In this document: positions 51,505-60,548 of the stretch, in pieces
Layout: every line of letters starts with the position of its first letter
Numbering within the stretch: the first letter of the stretch is position 1
Source of the DNA: JAJDUF01 sp965238265
Lineage (GTDB): Bacteria > Chloroflexota > UBA11872 > UBA12225 > JAJDUF01
Length of the DNA: 64,000 nt
Assembly (NCBI GenBank): GCA_965238265.1
Contig: OZ250185.1
Coordinates: 4,154,001-4,218,000, forward strand
Direction: 5' to 3'
Position numbers and translations under genes: made by a program
The notes under the pieces: model-generated
The model's input: only the letters and a program-made list of their open reading frames with translations
What the model was told of the DNA's origin: nothing
Database searches by the model: none

Positions 51505-52824
51505 CTACGCCGCCGTGACGAGGTGGATGGCCGTGGCTTTGGCGGTGGCGATGACGGCCCGGCCGGGCGCCAAGTCCAGCTCATCCACGGCGGCACGGGT
51601 GACGAGGGCAATCACCGGAAAGCCGCAATCAACGGCGACGCGCACTAACAGGCCGCGTGGCTCGACCTTTTGTACCTGCCCCGGCCAGGCGTTGCGCGCG
51701 CTCAGGCCGGCAAAGAGCCGGTGCCGGATATCATCCGGGAGCCACCGCCGGGACCCCTGATCGTCCGGCGCTGCTGGGGCCGCGAGGTCTGCGCCGCCTT
51801 GATCTGCATTGGATTGTGCCGACCTCGCGGTCAAGAGCGTCACATCCTCCGGTCGGAGGCAAGCGTACACCTGGCTGCCGACGGGCCAAGCGCCGGCCAC
51901 GGCCACGGTCATGGGCGGTGTCGTTCCATTGAGGACAACGGTGACGGTGCCACGGTCGGCGGCGGTCACGTGCCCGCGCAGCACAGTCTCGACGCCGAGG
52001 AACGCCGCCACTTCCGTGTTGGCTGGCTGACCGAAGACGCTCGTCGGCGTGCCCACCTGACAGAGCTGTCCGTCGAGCAGGACAACCATCCGATGGCCCA
52101 GCGTGAGCGCTTCGTCGCGCTCGTGCGTCACCCACACGGCCGTTGTGCGTGTCTCGGCGAGGAGATCGTGCATTTCCGCCGCGAGGGCCGCTCTCGTCGG
52201 CGCATCGAGCGAGGCGAAGGGTTCGTCGAGCAGGACCAACTCCGGTTCGACGACGAGCGCGCGGGCGAGACTGACCCGTTGGGCCTCGCCACCGGAGAGG
52301 GTATGTACGGAGCGCCGCGCCAGCGCCGCGATGCCGAGGCGTTGCAGCCAACGCTCCACTCGCGGCCGGATTTCCCGCCGCGGCACGCCTCGCAGGCGCA
52401 GTCCGGTGGCAACGTTATCGGCGACCGAACCGTGTAACAGCAGCGGCTCCTGAAAGACGGCTGCCAAGCGGCGCCGGTAGGCCAGCTCGTCGGAACGCAG
52501 CAGCGGCGCGCCGGCGTAGAGCAGCTGACCGGCGGCCGGTTGCTCCAACCGCCCCATCACGCGCAGCAGCGTGCTCTTCCCGGCACCGTTCGGCCCCACC
52601 ACGACCAGCACCTCGCCGCGATACAGCACCAGGTCCGGCACATGGAGGACGACTTTCCCTTCGCGCTCGGCGCGGATGCCGCGCAGCGCCAGATGACACT
52701 CCAGGTCTGCACCACCATCGGATTGTGCAGACTTGGCGGTCGGGAGCGCCTCGGACACGGGGGGCGCTGGCGTCGCGCTGGCGCCATCGCCCGTGCCCTT
52801 TTTGGGCCACAGAGAGGAGATCAT
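51505..52824 (-). CDS. Tungstate/molybdate ABC transporter ATP-binding protein
   Basis: 439 residues: ATPase domain with Walker A VVGPNGAGKSTLLRV, signature LSGGEAQRVSLARAL and Walker B LVLLDEPFASLD, followed by C-terminal TOBE-like oxyanion-binding domains (about 270-435). Powers uptake with the permease at 52918 and the binding protein at 53846. Two segments are unlike family members: TAKSAQSDGGADL near 30-41 and TARSAQSNADQGGADL near 331-349. Both arise from the in-frame palindromic element (51778-51832, 52703-52734). The first 30 residues are otherwise low complexity. Confidence 0.88.
   Translation of the reverse strand: MISSLWPKKGTGDGASATPAPPVSEALPTAKSAQSDGGADLECHLALRGIRAEREGKVVLHVPDLVLYRGEVLVVVGPNGAGKSTLLRVMGRLEQPAAGQLLYAGAPLLRSDELAYRRRLAAVFQEPLLLHGSVADNVATGLRLRGVPRREIRPRVERWLQRLGIAALARRSVHTLSGGEAQRVSLARALVVEPELVLLDEPFASLDAPTRAALAAEMHDLLAETRTTAVWVTHERDEALTLGHRMVVLLDGQLCQVGTPTSVFGQPANTEVAAFLGVETVLRGHVTAADRGTVTVVLNGTTPPMTVAVAGAWPVGSQVYACLRPEDVTLLTARSAQSNADQGGADLAAPAAPDDQGSRRWLPDDIRHRLFAGLSARNAWPGQVQKVEPRGLLVRVAVDCGFPVIALVTRAAVDELDLAPGRAVIATAKATAIHLVTAA
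51778..51832. repeat. Intragenic palindromic element, copy C
   Basis: Perfect 10-bp arms (CCGCGAGGTC at 51780-51789, GACCTCGCGG at 51821-51830), the pairing extending outward with one wobble. The core contains GCATTGGATTGTGC. It is in frame in the ABC ATPase gene and encodes TARSAQSNADQGGADL. Related to copies at 12844 and 52703. Confidence 0.75.
52703..52734. repeat. Intragenic palindromic element, copy B
   Basis: Arms AGGTCTGCAC (52703-52712) and GTGCAGACTT (52725-52734) pair over 10 bp with one wobble around CACCATCGGATT. Encodes the SAQSDGGADL segment near the N-terminus of the ABC ATPase, and matches copy A in its core. Confidence 0.75.
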
Positions 52825-52917
52825 GGTCGTCGTCTGTACACGCTTGACACGCTATGGTCACTGTGGCTCAGACACGTTGCGCCGGTGGTGAGATGGCAGT
52901 GTGGCCGGAGCTGCGGC

Positions 52918-53616
52918 TCAGGAAGTCCGCCCGCGCTGTTGTATCCAGGTGAGAAGCATATTGACAGTGTAGACCAGGACCAGCAGCAGCACGGAGAGGG
53001 CGATGGCCCGGTCGAAGTTGCCCCGGCTGGTCTCCAAGACCGTCGCCGTCGTCAGGACCCGCGTCTGTCCCGCGATGTTGCCGCCCACCATCATGCTGGC
53101 GCCCACCTCGGAAATCACCCCTCCGAAGCCGGCCATTGCGGCCGCCAGCAGCGGTAAGCGGGCCTCCTTCGCCAGCAGCCAGAGCACCTGGAGGCGCGAG
53201 GCGCCCAGCGCCAGCAACTGGAGGCGCAGCCGGGGATCGAGCTGCTGTAGAGCGGCTGCCGACAGCGCGGTGACAATCGGTACGGCGATGGTCCATTGGG
53301 CCAGCACGATAGCCGCCGGCGTGTACAGGATGTGTAGCGCGCCCAACGGTCCGCTGCGCCAGAGCAGAATGGTCACGACCAGGCCGGCGACGACCGGCGG
53401 TAGTCCCATGCCCGTATGGGCCGCTCCGAGCGCCAACCGGCGCCCAGGAAACCGACCGAACGCCAGGAGCGCACCGAGCGGGATGCCCACCACGAGACTG
53501 AGCACGGTCGCCGTGGCCGAGACTTGCAGCGACAGCAACCCGATTTGCGCGACCTCACGGTCGCCGCTCAGGATGATCGCGATAGCTTGCCGGAGACCGT
53601 CCCAGATTACGTCCAT
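52918..53616 (-). CDS. tupB: Tungstate ABC transporter permease
   Basis: 232 residues, about six membrane helices. GGVISEVGASMMVGGNIAGQT is the signature found in TupB permeases, and VGIPLGALLAFGRFPGR is the conserved N-terminal cytoplasmic loop. It lies about 93 bases after the start of the ATPase gene on the same strand, and 229 bases from the binding-protein gene. Tungstate specificity is inferred from the TupA-like partner; molybdate is the alternative. Confidence 0.9.
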   Translation of the reverse strand: MDVIWDGLRQAIAIILSGDREVAQIGLLSLQVSATATVLSLVVGIPLGALLAFGRFPGRRLALGAAHTGMGLPPVVAGLVVTILLWRSGPLGALHILYTPAAIVLAQWTIAVPIVTALSAAALQQLDPRLRLQLLALGASRLQVLWLLAKEARLPLLAAAMAGFGGVISEVGASMMVGGNIAGQTRVLTTATVLETSRGNFDRAIALSVLLLVLVYTVNMLLTWIQQRGRTS

Positions 53617-53845
53617 CCCGTTCCCTCTATCACGTTCATATTAGCCGTCAGCCATCAGCTATCAGCCGTCAGCCGGCGCTTCCTTCGGCAGCATGTTCTC
53701 TAACTCACGCGCTCTAGCTATGGAGACCTTTGTATAACCTCCAAGTCGGAGTGCTGTGGTGGCAGTGACTCCGCCCTCGCCAACCTCGGAGGGCCGGTTT
53801 TTGGATTCCCGCTTTCGCGGGAATGACGGTTTTTGCAACGGTATC
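53617..53845. other. Gap between tupA and tupB with repeats
   Basis: Bases 53640-53665 contain short tandem-like units of the form AGCCGTCAGCCATCAGCTATCAGCC, and 53801-53829 a dispersed palindrome. This gap interrupts an otherwise typical tupA-tupB-tupC operon and may reflect insertion of repeat DNA. Confidence 0.6.
53801..53829. repeat. Dispersed palindromic repeat (GGATTCCCGC...GCGGGAATGACGG)
   Basis: Clean copy of the window-wide family: TTCCCGCTTTCGCGGGAA, an almost perfect palindrome followed by TGACGG. It lies between tupA and tupB. Confidence 0.75.
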
Positions 53846-54730
53846 CTATGGGAGATCGGCCACCGCACGCCCGGCGGCGGGAGTAAATACGGCCTCACCA
53901 TACTGCTCGACGCCAAAGGAGCCGATCAGCGTTTGGGCCGCCGGCCCAACGACGTACTCGGCGAAAGCACGGCCGCCCGCTGCGTTGACTCGTTCTCCGC
54001 GAGCCGGATTGACGGTCAGCACATGGTAGACGTTCAGCAGCTCCGGGCCGGTGTGCTCGACCAACGGGACGAGCGCCAGGCGATCACGCTGGACCAAGTA
54101 CGTGCCGCGATCAGTCAACGTGTAGCCGCGCTTCTCCGATGCAATCTGCAAGGATTGGCCCTGACCGGTACCGCTTTCCTGGTACCAGCTACCGGCCGGC
54201 ACGATGCCGGCTTGCTGCCAGAGCTGGCGCTCCCGCGCATGGGTACCGGATTGATCGCCCCGCGAGATGAAGAGCGCCCGCTGCGACGCCACGCGCTGCA
54301 AAGCAACGCTGGTTGAGGGGCTGTCCCGCACCCCGGCCGGGTCGTCGGGGGGGCCGACGATGAAGAAATCGTTGAACATCACCAGTCGCCGCTCCAGCCC
54401 GTGACCCGCCGCGAGCCACGCTGCCTCGGCCGCCGGCGAATGCATCAGCAGCACGTCTCCTGCTCCATTCTCTCCGAGCGCCAGGGCCTGACCGGAGCCG
54501 GCCACGATAGGCTTGGCGCGGTAGCCGGTCCGCCGTTGGAAATCGGCGACCAAGACATCCAGCAGGCCGCTGTCCCGCACGCTGGTCGTCGTCAGCAAGA
54601 TCATATCGGGATGAGCCGGCGGCGGAGCGGCGGTGCCGGACGCAGTGGAAGACGAGGCCGTACCGCGCTGGCAGCCGGCTACAACGAGCAGCACCAGCCC
54701 GGACACGATGGCAACCCAGAAACGCTGCAT
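53846..54730 (-). CDS. tupA: Tungstate-binding lipoprotein TupA-like
   Basis: 294 residues. The lipobox is LLVVAGCQ (Cys near 19), followed by a Ser/Ala-rich linker and a periplasmic-binding fold typical of TupA: ILLTTTSVRDSGLLDVLV (the TTTS anion-binding loop), GSGQALALGENGAGDVLLMHS, ISRGDQSGTHARERQLW and WYQESGTGQGQSLQ. These motifs match tungstate-binding TupA rather than ModA. Its permease and ATPase follow on the same strand. Confidence 0.9.
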   Translation of the reverse strand: MQRFWVAIVSGLVLLVVAGCQRGTASSSTASGTAAPPPAHPDMILLTTTSVRDSGLLDVLVADFQRRTGYRAKPIVAGSGQALALGENGAGDVLLMHSPAAEAAWLAAGHGLERRLVMFNDFFIVGPPDDPAGVRDSPSTSVALQRVASQRALFISRGDQSGTHARERQLWQQAGIVPAGSWYQESGTGQGQSLQIASEKRGYTLTDRGTYLVQRDRLALVPLVEHTGPELLNVYHVLTVNPARGERVNAAGGRAFAEYVVGPAAQTLIGSFGVEQYGEAVFTPAAGRAVADLP

Positions 54731-55087
54731 TGCTCTTACTTCACCGGCAAGTTGTCCGTAGTGTACCCGGCTGCCGAGACAAACAGCGGCTCACGGCAGC
54801 GGGGCGGCTGCCCTCCTCACCTCCCGTCACTCCGGCGGAAGCCGGAGTCCAGGCCCCGGCCCCTGGATTGCGGCTTCCGCCGCAATGACGAGTGACCAGG
54901 CCACTGGCGCTACTGGCCCCTGGCTACTGACACGTGGGCCACGGAGAGAGTAGAATACTTTAGAGGCAAGTCAAGGTATGACACCCTGGAAGCGCTCACC
55001 ATGAGCTTCGCCAGTCCAATGCCTGGACATTCCCTCTCCGCGTCGTGCCGAGATTGGCCCCCTCGGATCGTCTGTCGAGGACGACTT
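54731..55087. other. 357-bp intergenic region with repeats
   Basis: Contains a dispersed palindrome pair at 54821-54895. The rest, up to the nfeD start, should hold divergent promoters for tupA and nfeD. A TAGAAT sequence near 54951 could be a -10 box for nfeD but no good -35 was found. Confidence 0.5.
54821..54895. repeat. Pair of dispersed palindromes
   Basis: CACTCCGGCGGAAGCCGGAGT followed by GGATTGCGGCTTCCGCCGCAATGACG, both variants of the same family as 6345-6376 and 56510-56540. Confidence 0.7.
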
Positions 55088-56416
55088 ATGCTTCGCGCCA
55101 TCGCAATTCTCTCGCTGGTTTGGGGGGCGTTCCTGACCATCGCGAGTCCCTACTCCGCAGCTGCGGCCGGGCGTACCGTCGCAGTCATTGCTCTGGACGG
55201 CAACATAGACGCTCTGAGCGCACGGCACCTGACCAGGGGGATCGCCAAAGCAACCCAGGACGGCGCCGAGCTGGTGGTGATTACGCTCGATACTCCGGGA
55301 GGATTGTACAGCTCTACACGGGATATCGTCGGGGCTATCCTCAGCGCGAGCGTGCCGACCGCCGTCTTCGTGTCTCCACCCGGGGCACAGGCCGCATCGG
55401 CCGGCACCCTCATCGCAGCGTCCGCCAGTTTTGCGGTCATGGCCTCGGGCACCACTATCGGCGCAGCCGCTCCCGTCCGGTCCGGGGGCGAGGGCCTCCC
55501 GCAGACCCTGGCTAAGAAGATCAACGAGGACACGAGGGCGTTTATCAGGAGCATCGCCGAAAAACGCGGCCGGAACGCCGCGGCCCTGGAGGAAACGGTC
55601 ACAAAGGCGCGGTCGTACTCGGCGAGCGAGGCGGTGACTCTCGGCGTCGTGGATTTCGTCGCCAACGACGTGACCGATCTGCTGGCAAAGCTAGACGGAC
55701 AGAGCGCCGAGACCACCGCCGGCAAGGTCGTCCTGCAAACCCACAATGCCGAGGTCCGGGAGGTCAAACCGACCCTCCTCAACAGTTTTCTCGGCGTCTT
55801 GGCAAATCCGAACTTGGCGTTCTTGCTCTTCGTGCTCGGCGCGGTCGGGCTGCTGGTGGAGGCGGTCAGCCCCGGCTTGATAGGGCCGGGCGTGATCGGT
55901 GCCCTCGCGCTGGCCCTGGCCTTGCTGGGCTTCGGCCATCTACCGGTGAACTGGGTAGCCGTCGGCCTGCTCTTGCTCGCGCCGGTGTTGTTCTACCTGG
56001 AGACTATAGCACCGGGAATCAGCATCTTCGGCATCGGTGGCGTCGTCTGTTTGGGGCTGGGCGGATTTCTGCTTTTCGGAGGTCTTTTCAGCACGCCGGA
56101 TGTCCCGGAACCGAGCTTCATGGTCAATCCCTGGCTGATCGGCGCGCTCGCAATCATCACGGCCGCCGCCTGGGTTGTCTTCATGCGACTGGTCAGATCG
56201 GAAGGAGGGGCCTCCTCAGGGTATATCTCGGCGTCTGAAGCAGCCTTGGAGGGGGAATGGGGGGTAGCCGCATCGGACCTGGCGCCTTCCGGGAAAGTGT
56301 GGGTGGGCAGCCGGGAGTGGACCGCGGCTGCCGATACCACCGACGTGATTAGGGCCGGAGAAGAGGTGAAAGTCATCGGGGTGTACGGCGACGTGCTGAA
56401 GGTGGAGCGGCCCTAG
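55088..56416 (+). CDS. NfeD family membrane-bound serine protease (NfeD1b type)
   Basis: 442 residues. A signal peptide starts at ATG 55088 (MLRAIAILSLVWGAFLTIAS). A ClpP/SppA-like protease domain follows (about 28-215) with TPGGLYSSTRDIV and the serine in AQAASAGTLIAASASF; then four to five membrane helices (about 240-350) and a C-terminal NfeD OB-fold (about 370-440). Such proteins cleave stomatin/flotillin-type partners, and a flotillin gene follows. The longer frame from 55001 lacks a signal. Confidence 0.88.
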   Translation: MLRAIAILSLVWGAFLTIASPYSAAAAGRTVAVIALDGNIDALSARHLTRGIAKATQDGAELVVITLDTPGGLYSSTRDIVGAILSASVPTAVFVSPPGAQAASAGTLIAASASFAVMASGTTIGAAAPVRSGGEGLPQTLAKKINEDTRAFIRSIAEKRGRNAAALEETVTKARSYSASEAVTLGVVDFVANDVTDLLAKLDGQSAETTAGKVVLQTHNAEVREVKPTLLNSFLGVLANPNLAFLLFVLGAVGLLVEAVSPGLIGPGVIGALALALALLGFGHLPVNWVAVGLLLLAPVLFYLETIAPGISIFGIGGVVCLGLGGFLLFGGLFSTPDVPEPSFMVNPWLIGALAIITAAAWVVFMRLVRSEGGASSGYISASEAALEGEWGVAASDLAPSGKVWVGSREWTAAADTTDVIRAGEEVKVIGVYGDVLKVERP

Positions 56417-56429
56417 GCTGGGAATGACG

Positions 56430-56540
56430 GCCCTCCTATAGTCCCCCCGCTGCGGCAGGGGGACGGGCGTGTTCCCGCCTCTGTCGCAACGGGGGAGGGT
56501 AGGGGCCTGGATTGCGGCTTCCGCCGCAATGGCGGATGGG
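56430..56540. repeat. Composite dispersed repeat before the flotillin gene
   Basis: CCCTCCT-CCCCCCGCTGCGGCAGGGGG palindrome, CGCAACGGGGGAGGG unit and GGATTGCGGCTTCCGCCGCAATGGCGG unit in a row. A similar composite follows the flotillin gene at 57990-58075. Confidence 0.7.
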
Positions 56541-56615
56541 TGTTATTTGCGTGCCAATGACGCAGTAGTGCGGTGTTGGTCGTCACAACGCGGTGCATGC
56601 ACAAGGAGGTGAACC

Positions 56616-57989
56616 GTGGCTGGTTTCCATACGGCAGGCCCAAACGAGGTGCTCATCGTTTCCGGTGGAGGGACGCAACCAACCATAAAAGTGGGAGGCC
56701 GGAAGTTCGTGCTTCCCATAGTCCAAAAAGCGCAGTACCTCTCCCTGGAGGTCATGACTCTGACGGTAAACACCCCCAAAGTCTACACCTCAGAAGGTGT
56801 AGCGGTCTCCGTAGATGGAGTTGCCCAGGTAAAGGTCGGCCGTGGTGAAGAGGCCATCAGGACCGCAGCGCAGCAGTTCCTCGGGAAGTCCCCCCACGAG
56901 GTTGCGGACATCGCCCTGCAGACGCTGGAGGGCCAGCAGCGGGCCATTCTGGGAACGATGTCGGTGGAGGAAATCTACCAGGACCGCGTTGCCTTTGCGG
57001 AGCGCGTGCGCGAGGTCGCCGCTGCCGACATGACCAACATGGGACTGGAGATTGTGAGCTTTGCGATTCGGGACATTCAGGATGAGCAAGGCTATCTGGA
57101 AGCGCTGGGCGTGCGCCGGACGGAAGAAGTCAAGCGAGACGCCGCCATCGGGGAAGCCGAGGCGCAGCGAGACGCGGGCATCAAGGAAGCGCAAGCGGAT
57201 CAGCAACGCCAGGCGGCCCGGTTCGCGGCCGACACCAGTATCGCCCAGTCCCAGCGCGATTTCGAGAGCGAGAAAGCCTCCTATGACCAGCAGGTGAATG
57301 CGCGCAAGGCGGAGGCGGATCTCGCGTACTCGCTTCAGGAGGCGAAGACCCGGCAGCAGATCAGAGAAGAAGAGCTGCAGATCGAGGTCGTGGAGCGGCA
57401 GAAGCAGATCGAGATTCAGGAGCAGGAGATCGTGCGCCGCGAGCGGGAGCTGGATGCGACCGTCAGGAGACCCGTGGAAGCCGAACGCTATCGCCTGCAA
57501 ACTACTGCTGAGGGGGAAAAGGCGCGTATCCTCGCCGAGGCCGAAGCCGAGGCGGAGTCCACGAGACTCAGAGGGCAGGCCGAGGCCGACGCGATCAAGG
57601 CTCGTGGGTTGGCGGAGGCCGAGGCGATGCAGCGGAAGGCCGCTGCTTGGAAGGAGTATGGCCAGGCGGCTCTGCTCCAACAACTGTTCGAATCGCTTCC
57701 GGCGGTGGCCGATGCTGTGGCGCAACCTTTGGCGAAGACGGACCGGATCGTGGTGATCAGTACGGGTGGGGGTGAAGCGGACGGCGCCGGGGCAAGCAAA
57801 GTGACACGAGACGTTGCGAACACCGTTGCCCAGCTTCCGGAGCTTGTCGAGTCTCTGACCGGCATAGACCTGCTGGGCACCTTGAAGCATCTGCCCGGCG
57901 TAGTTACATCAGATGGGGCTGGCGCAGCGCAACCCGCCGCCGGAGCGGACGCACCGGCCAACCCGCCGGAGCCAGGGGGCGAGGGGTAG
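56616..57989 (+). CDS. Flotillin-like SPFH domain protein
   Basis: 457 residues. The N-terminal SPFH domain (about 1-165) is recognisable by GFHTAGPNEVLIVSGGG and EVMTLTVNTPKVYTSEGVAVSVDGVAQVKV. A long Glu/Ala/Arg-rich coiled coil with repeated EAEA (about 165-360) follows, then a C-terminal flotillin region (AAWKEYGQAALLQQLFESLPAV). No N-terminal membrane helix is obvious, so it may associate through acylation or hydrophobic hairpins. The GTG start is preceded by CAAGGAGG. It pairs with the upstream NfeD gene, whose proteins often work together in membrane organization. Confidence 0.9.
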   Translation: MAGFHTAGPNEVLIVSGGGTQPTIKVGGRKFVLPIVQKAQYLSLEVMTLTVNTPKVYTSEGVAVSVDGVAQVKVGRGEEAIRTAAQQFLGKSPHEVADIALQTLEGQQRAILGTMSVEEIYQDRVAFAERVREVAAADMTNMGLEIVSFAIRDIQDEQGYLEALGVRRTEEVKRDAAIGEAEAQRDAGIKEAQADQQRQAARFAADTSIAQSQRDFESEKASYDQQVNARKAEADLAYSLQEAKTRQQIREEELQIEVVERQKQIEIQEQEIVRRERELDATVRRPVEAERYRLQTTAEGEKARILAEAEAEAESTRLRGQAEADAIKARGLAEAEAMQRKAAAWKEYGQAALLQQLFESLPAVADAVAQPLAKTDRIVVISTGGGEADGAGASKVTRDVANTVAQLPELVESLTGIDLLGTLKHLPGVVTSDGAGAAQPAAGADAPANPPEPGGEG

Positions 57990-58075
57990 ACCCCCCTATG
58001 ACCCCCCCCCGCTGCGGCGGGGGGACGGCGTGTTCCCTCTCCCGTCGCAACGGGGGAGGGCGAGGGTGGGGTCCT
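57990..58075. repeat. Composite dispersed repeat after the flotillin gene
   Basis: CCCCCC-GCTGCGGCGGGGGG palindrome followed by CTCCCGTCGCAACGGGGGAGGG. Shares order and sequence with 56430-56500 and 45141-45275, so the flotillin gene lies between two copies. Confidence 0.7.
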
Positions 58076-58077
58076 AG

Positions 58078-60342
58078 TCACTCGCCATTGGTCACGGCCC
58101 CCTTGAGGTGGGTTGCAAACCATTGGACGACCCGCTCTACAAAGTCACGGTGGCTGGGTTCCGACCACAGGCCAGGGGCGTGGTCCTCGCCCTCGTATAA
58201 CCGCAGCTCTACCCGCTGGCCGAGCCGCCGCAACGCGCTAAAGACCTCCCCCGCCTGCGCTGGCTCACCGGCATGCACTGTCCCGCTGGCCAGCAGCAAG
58301 GGCGTGGTTACGCGGTCGAGATAGAACAGGGGCGAGTTCTCGACATAGGCGTCCCGCTGCTCCCACAGGGAGCCACCCAAACGGGCCTGGCCGCTCTCGC
58401 ACCAGCCCAGCCACTGGCTGTGCCCGTGCTCGTCCAACGTGCCGTAGACACTCGTGAGATTGGCGAAGACCGCACTGACTACGGCGGCCTGGAAGCGATC
58501 GGTCTGCGTCAACAGGGCCAACGTGCAGTAGCTCCCGTAGCTGTTTCCCATCAAGCCGAGGCGCTGCGGATCGGCAATACCCAAGTCAATCAGCCGGTTG
58601 ATGGCTGGCAGCACTAGCCCCGGCAGTTTGCGCAGCGGGTCGCGGCGGCGCAGCGGGTCGTGCCTCTCCAGCGGCATACTCGGGTAGAAGACGGCATAGC
58701 CGCGGCTCGCCAGGAGTTGTCCAGGTACCATCGCTTCGCTTCCGCCGAAGACATGCTGATACCTTGAGCCTTCTCTGCCTCCATACACCTCGACAATCGT
58801 CGGAAGCGCCTGCCCTTCCACGTACCGGGGCGGCAGTAGCAGCGTGCCCTCCTGCTGCGTCCCGTCCGCTCCCCGCCACGTCACCAGCCGGCTCGTCCCC
58901 AGCGCGATCTCGTCCAGGGCAGGATTGAAGGAGACGAGCCGCTGCGCCGTCCGGAAGCCATCGCGGAGCTGCCAAAGCTCCGGCGGATGGTCAGCGGCCT
59001 GCAGCAGCAGGTAGGCGGTGGAGCCGTCCGGGGCCACTTCCATGCCGTGGTAGCCGCCGGCCAACCCCTTGGCCAACTCTGCCAACACCTCCGTCTTCCC
59101 ACTCGCTAGGTTCAGCTCGGTCACGATTAAGTTCTTCGTCTGGGCGTGCCGGGCAAGCTGCAGCATGGCCCCGTGCTCCGGCTGCCAGCAAAGCGAACCC
59201 CGAGGGGATTGCACCCAGCGGAGTAGCTGCTGCTGCTCCTCCTCCGTACTTGCTGCGATCCACCGCCGGCTGCTGCCATCGGCGGCACACTCCCAGTAGC
59301 CACCCTTGGCCAAGCAGTAGAGGCGCTTGCCATCGGCACTCCAGCGCGGCACCTCCTCCTCGCCCGCGAGCGAGAGGTCTTCCCCGGCGGCGAGGTCCAT
59401 CGGCTCGCCCGATCCGTCGGCCGGCACTACCCACAGCCGGCCGGGATGCCCGCGCCCCTCAGAGACATACGCCAGAGAACGGCTATCCGGTGACCAGGAG
59501 CACTTGATGCCGTAGCTCTGGGGAATACGCCGCGCAAGCACGGTGGGGCTACTACCGTCAAGGGGCACGGTGGTCAGGTCGTAGTAGAACTGCTGCTTGG
59601 TCATGTCGGCCGAGGTGTACCGCAACACGGCGACGGCGTGGCCGTCCGGGGCCACCTCCCACCCCATCAGGGACCACTCCTCCGCGAGCACGCTCACGTC
59701 CCCGGTATGGACCACCACCTGTGCCAGGTCACAGCAATAGCCATCCGCCCAGCCGGGCAAGGTCGCTGGCGCTTCCGGCGTGTCCGGCGGGGCCTCCGGT
59801 GGCTCCGGGTCGAAGGCGAACACCCGTATCGCCGGTGGACCATCAGAAGCAGCCGGGTCCGCCGCCGGCTGCGCGGCCAGCGACGCTGCCGCCGTCAGCT
59901 TCACGATCACGCTGCGGCTGTCCGGGGTCCAGCGCGGCACCTCGAATCCGAAGAATGGACGCACCGGGGCCGGTAGCTGCCGCACGGCACCCGTGTCACG
60001 GTGCCAGATACCTAGCCCAGGTGTCTCCTCCTGCTGCTGCACGTAGGCGACGAGCATGGCGCCGTCGGGGGACCACTGGCCGCCCCAGCTGGTCCTAGCG
60101 GCCGAGAATGGCTCCTCGACCGCGCCCGTAGCCGTATTGATCACCAGGACCCGGCTGCCTACGGCCTCGCCAGGCAGACCCGAAGGCGTGAAGCCTTGCG
60201 CGTCCGGCACTTCTGCCTCTGGCTCATCACGCATCACGCTCACGGCTAGCTCGGAGCCATCGGGCGAGACGTGGAGGGGCACCCGGTAGGTAGGCCGCTG
60301 CAACCGACGGAGCTGCGTGACGGTAAGGGTGCGCTGGCTCAT
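58078..60342 (-). CDS. Prolyl oligopeptidase family peptidase (S9)
   Basis: 754 residues: a beta-propeller region (about 25-480) with WSPDSRSLAYVSEG-type repeats, and a C-terminal alpha/beta-hydrolase. GLMGNSYGSYCTLAL holds the nucleophile Ser near 610; the catalytic His is in YEGEDHAPGLW near 728, and the Asp lies between them. It probably cleaves peptides after particular residues, in the cytoplasm or outside (no signal peptide seen). It is monocistronic. Confidence 0.9.
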   Translation of the reverse strand: MSQRTLTVTQLRRLQRPTYRVPLHVSPDGSELAVSVMRDEPEAEVPDAQGFTPSGLPGEAVGSRVLVINTATGAVEEPFSAARTSWGGQWSPDGAMLVAYVQQQEETPGLGIWHRDTGAVRQLPAPVRPFFGFEVPRWTPDSRSVIVKLTAAASLAAQPAADPAASDGPPAIRVFAFDPEPPEAPPDTPEAPATLPGWADGYCCDLAQVVVHTGDVSVLAEEWSLMGWEVAPDGHAVAVLRYTSADMTKQQFYYDLTTVPLDGSSPTVLARRIPQSYGIKCSWSPDSRSLAYVSEGRGHPGRLWVVPADGSGEPMDLAAGEDLSLAGEEEVPRWSADGKRLYCLAKGGYWECAADGSSRRWIAASTEEEQQQLLRWVQSPRGSLCWQPEHGAMLQLARHAQTKNLIVTELNLASGKTEVLAELAKGLAGGYHGMEVAPDGSTAYLLLQAADHPPELWQLRDGFRTAQRLVSFNPALDEIALGTSRLVTWRGADGTQQEGTLLLPPRYVEGQALPTIVEVYGGREGSRYQHVFGGSEAMVPGQLLASRGYAVFYPSMPLERHDPLRRRDPLRKLPGLVLPAINRLIDLGIADPQRLGLMGNSYGSYCTLALLTQTDRFQAAVVSAVFANLTSVYGTLDEHGHSQWLGWCESGQARLGGSLWEQRDAYVENSPLFYLDRVTTPLLLASGTVHAGEPAQAGEVFSALRRLGQRVELRLYEGEDHAPGLWSEPSHRDFVERVVQWFATHLKGAVTNGE

Positions 60343-60548
60343 ATGACCTCCCTGCTCATGAATGCAACCCGCTGTGCCAAGCCGCCGGCCGCGGCACAGG
60401 CTGTACTACTTATTGATGATGCCTTGGGAACCCAATTGATCTCTCCCGGACATAGATGAGTCTACCGCTCCCCGGCGCTTTGGCTACCGGCGGCCTACCG
60501 CCTGATAGAATCCGATGGCAGAGACCTCTGACGAGAGGAGCACGCGCC
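60343..60548. other. Gap between the S9 peptidase and the membrane protein genes
   Basis: 206 bases shared by two divergent genes. A TAGAAT sequence near 60506 may be a -10 box. If translation of the membrane protein begins at 60456, 93 bases of this stretch would be coding. Confidence 0.4.

Noticed and set aside
53640..53665. Short tandem-like units (CATCAGC/CGTCAGC) considered as a CRISPR remnant.
   Set aside because: Units are only 7-10 bases without spacers; no cas genes in the window.
56430..58075. GC-rich palindromes considered as rho-independent terminators.
   Set aside because: No T tracts follow on either strand and the same units recur before genes as well as after.
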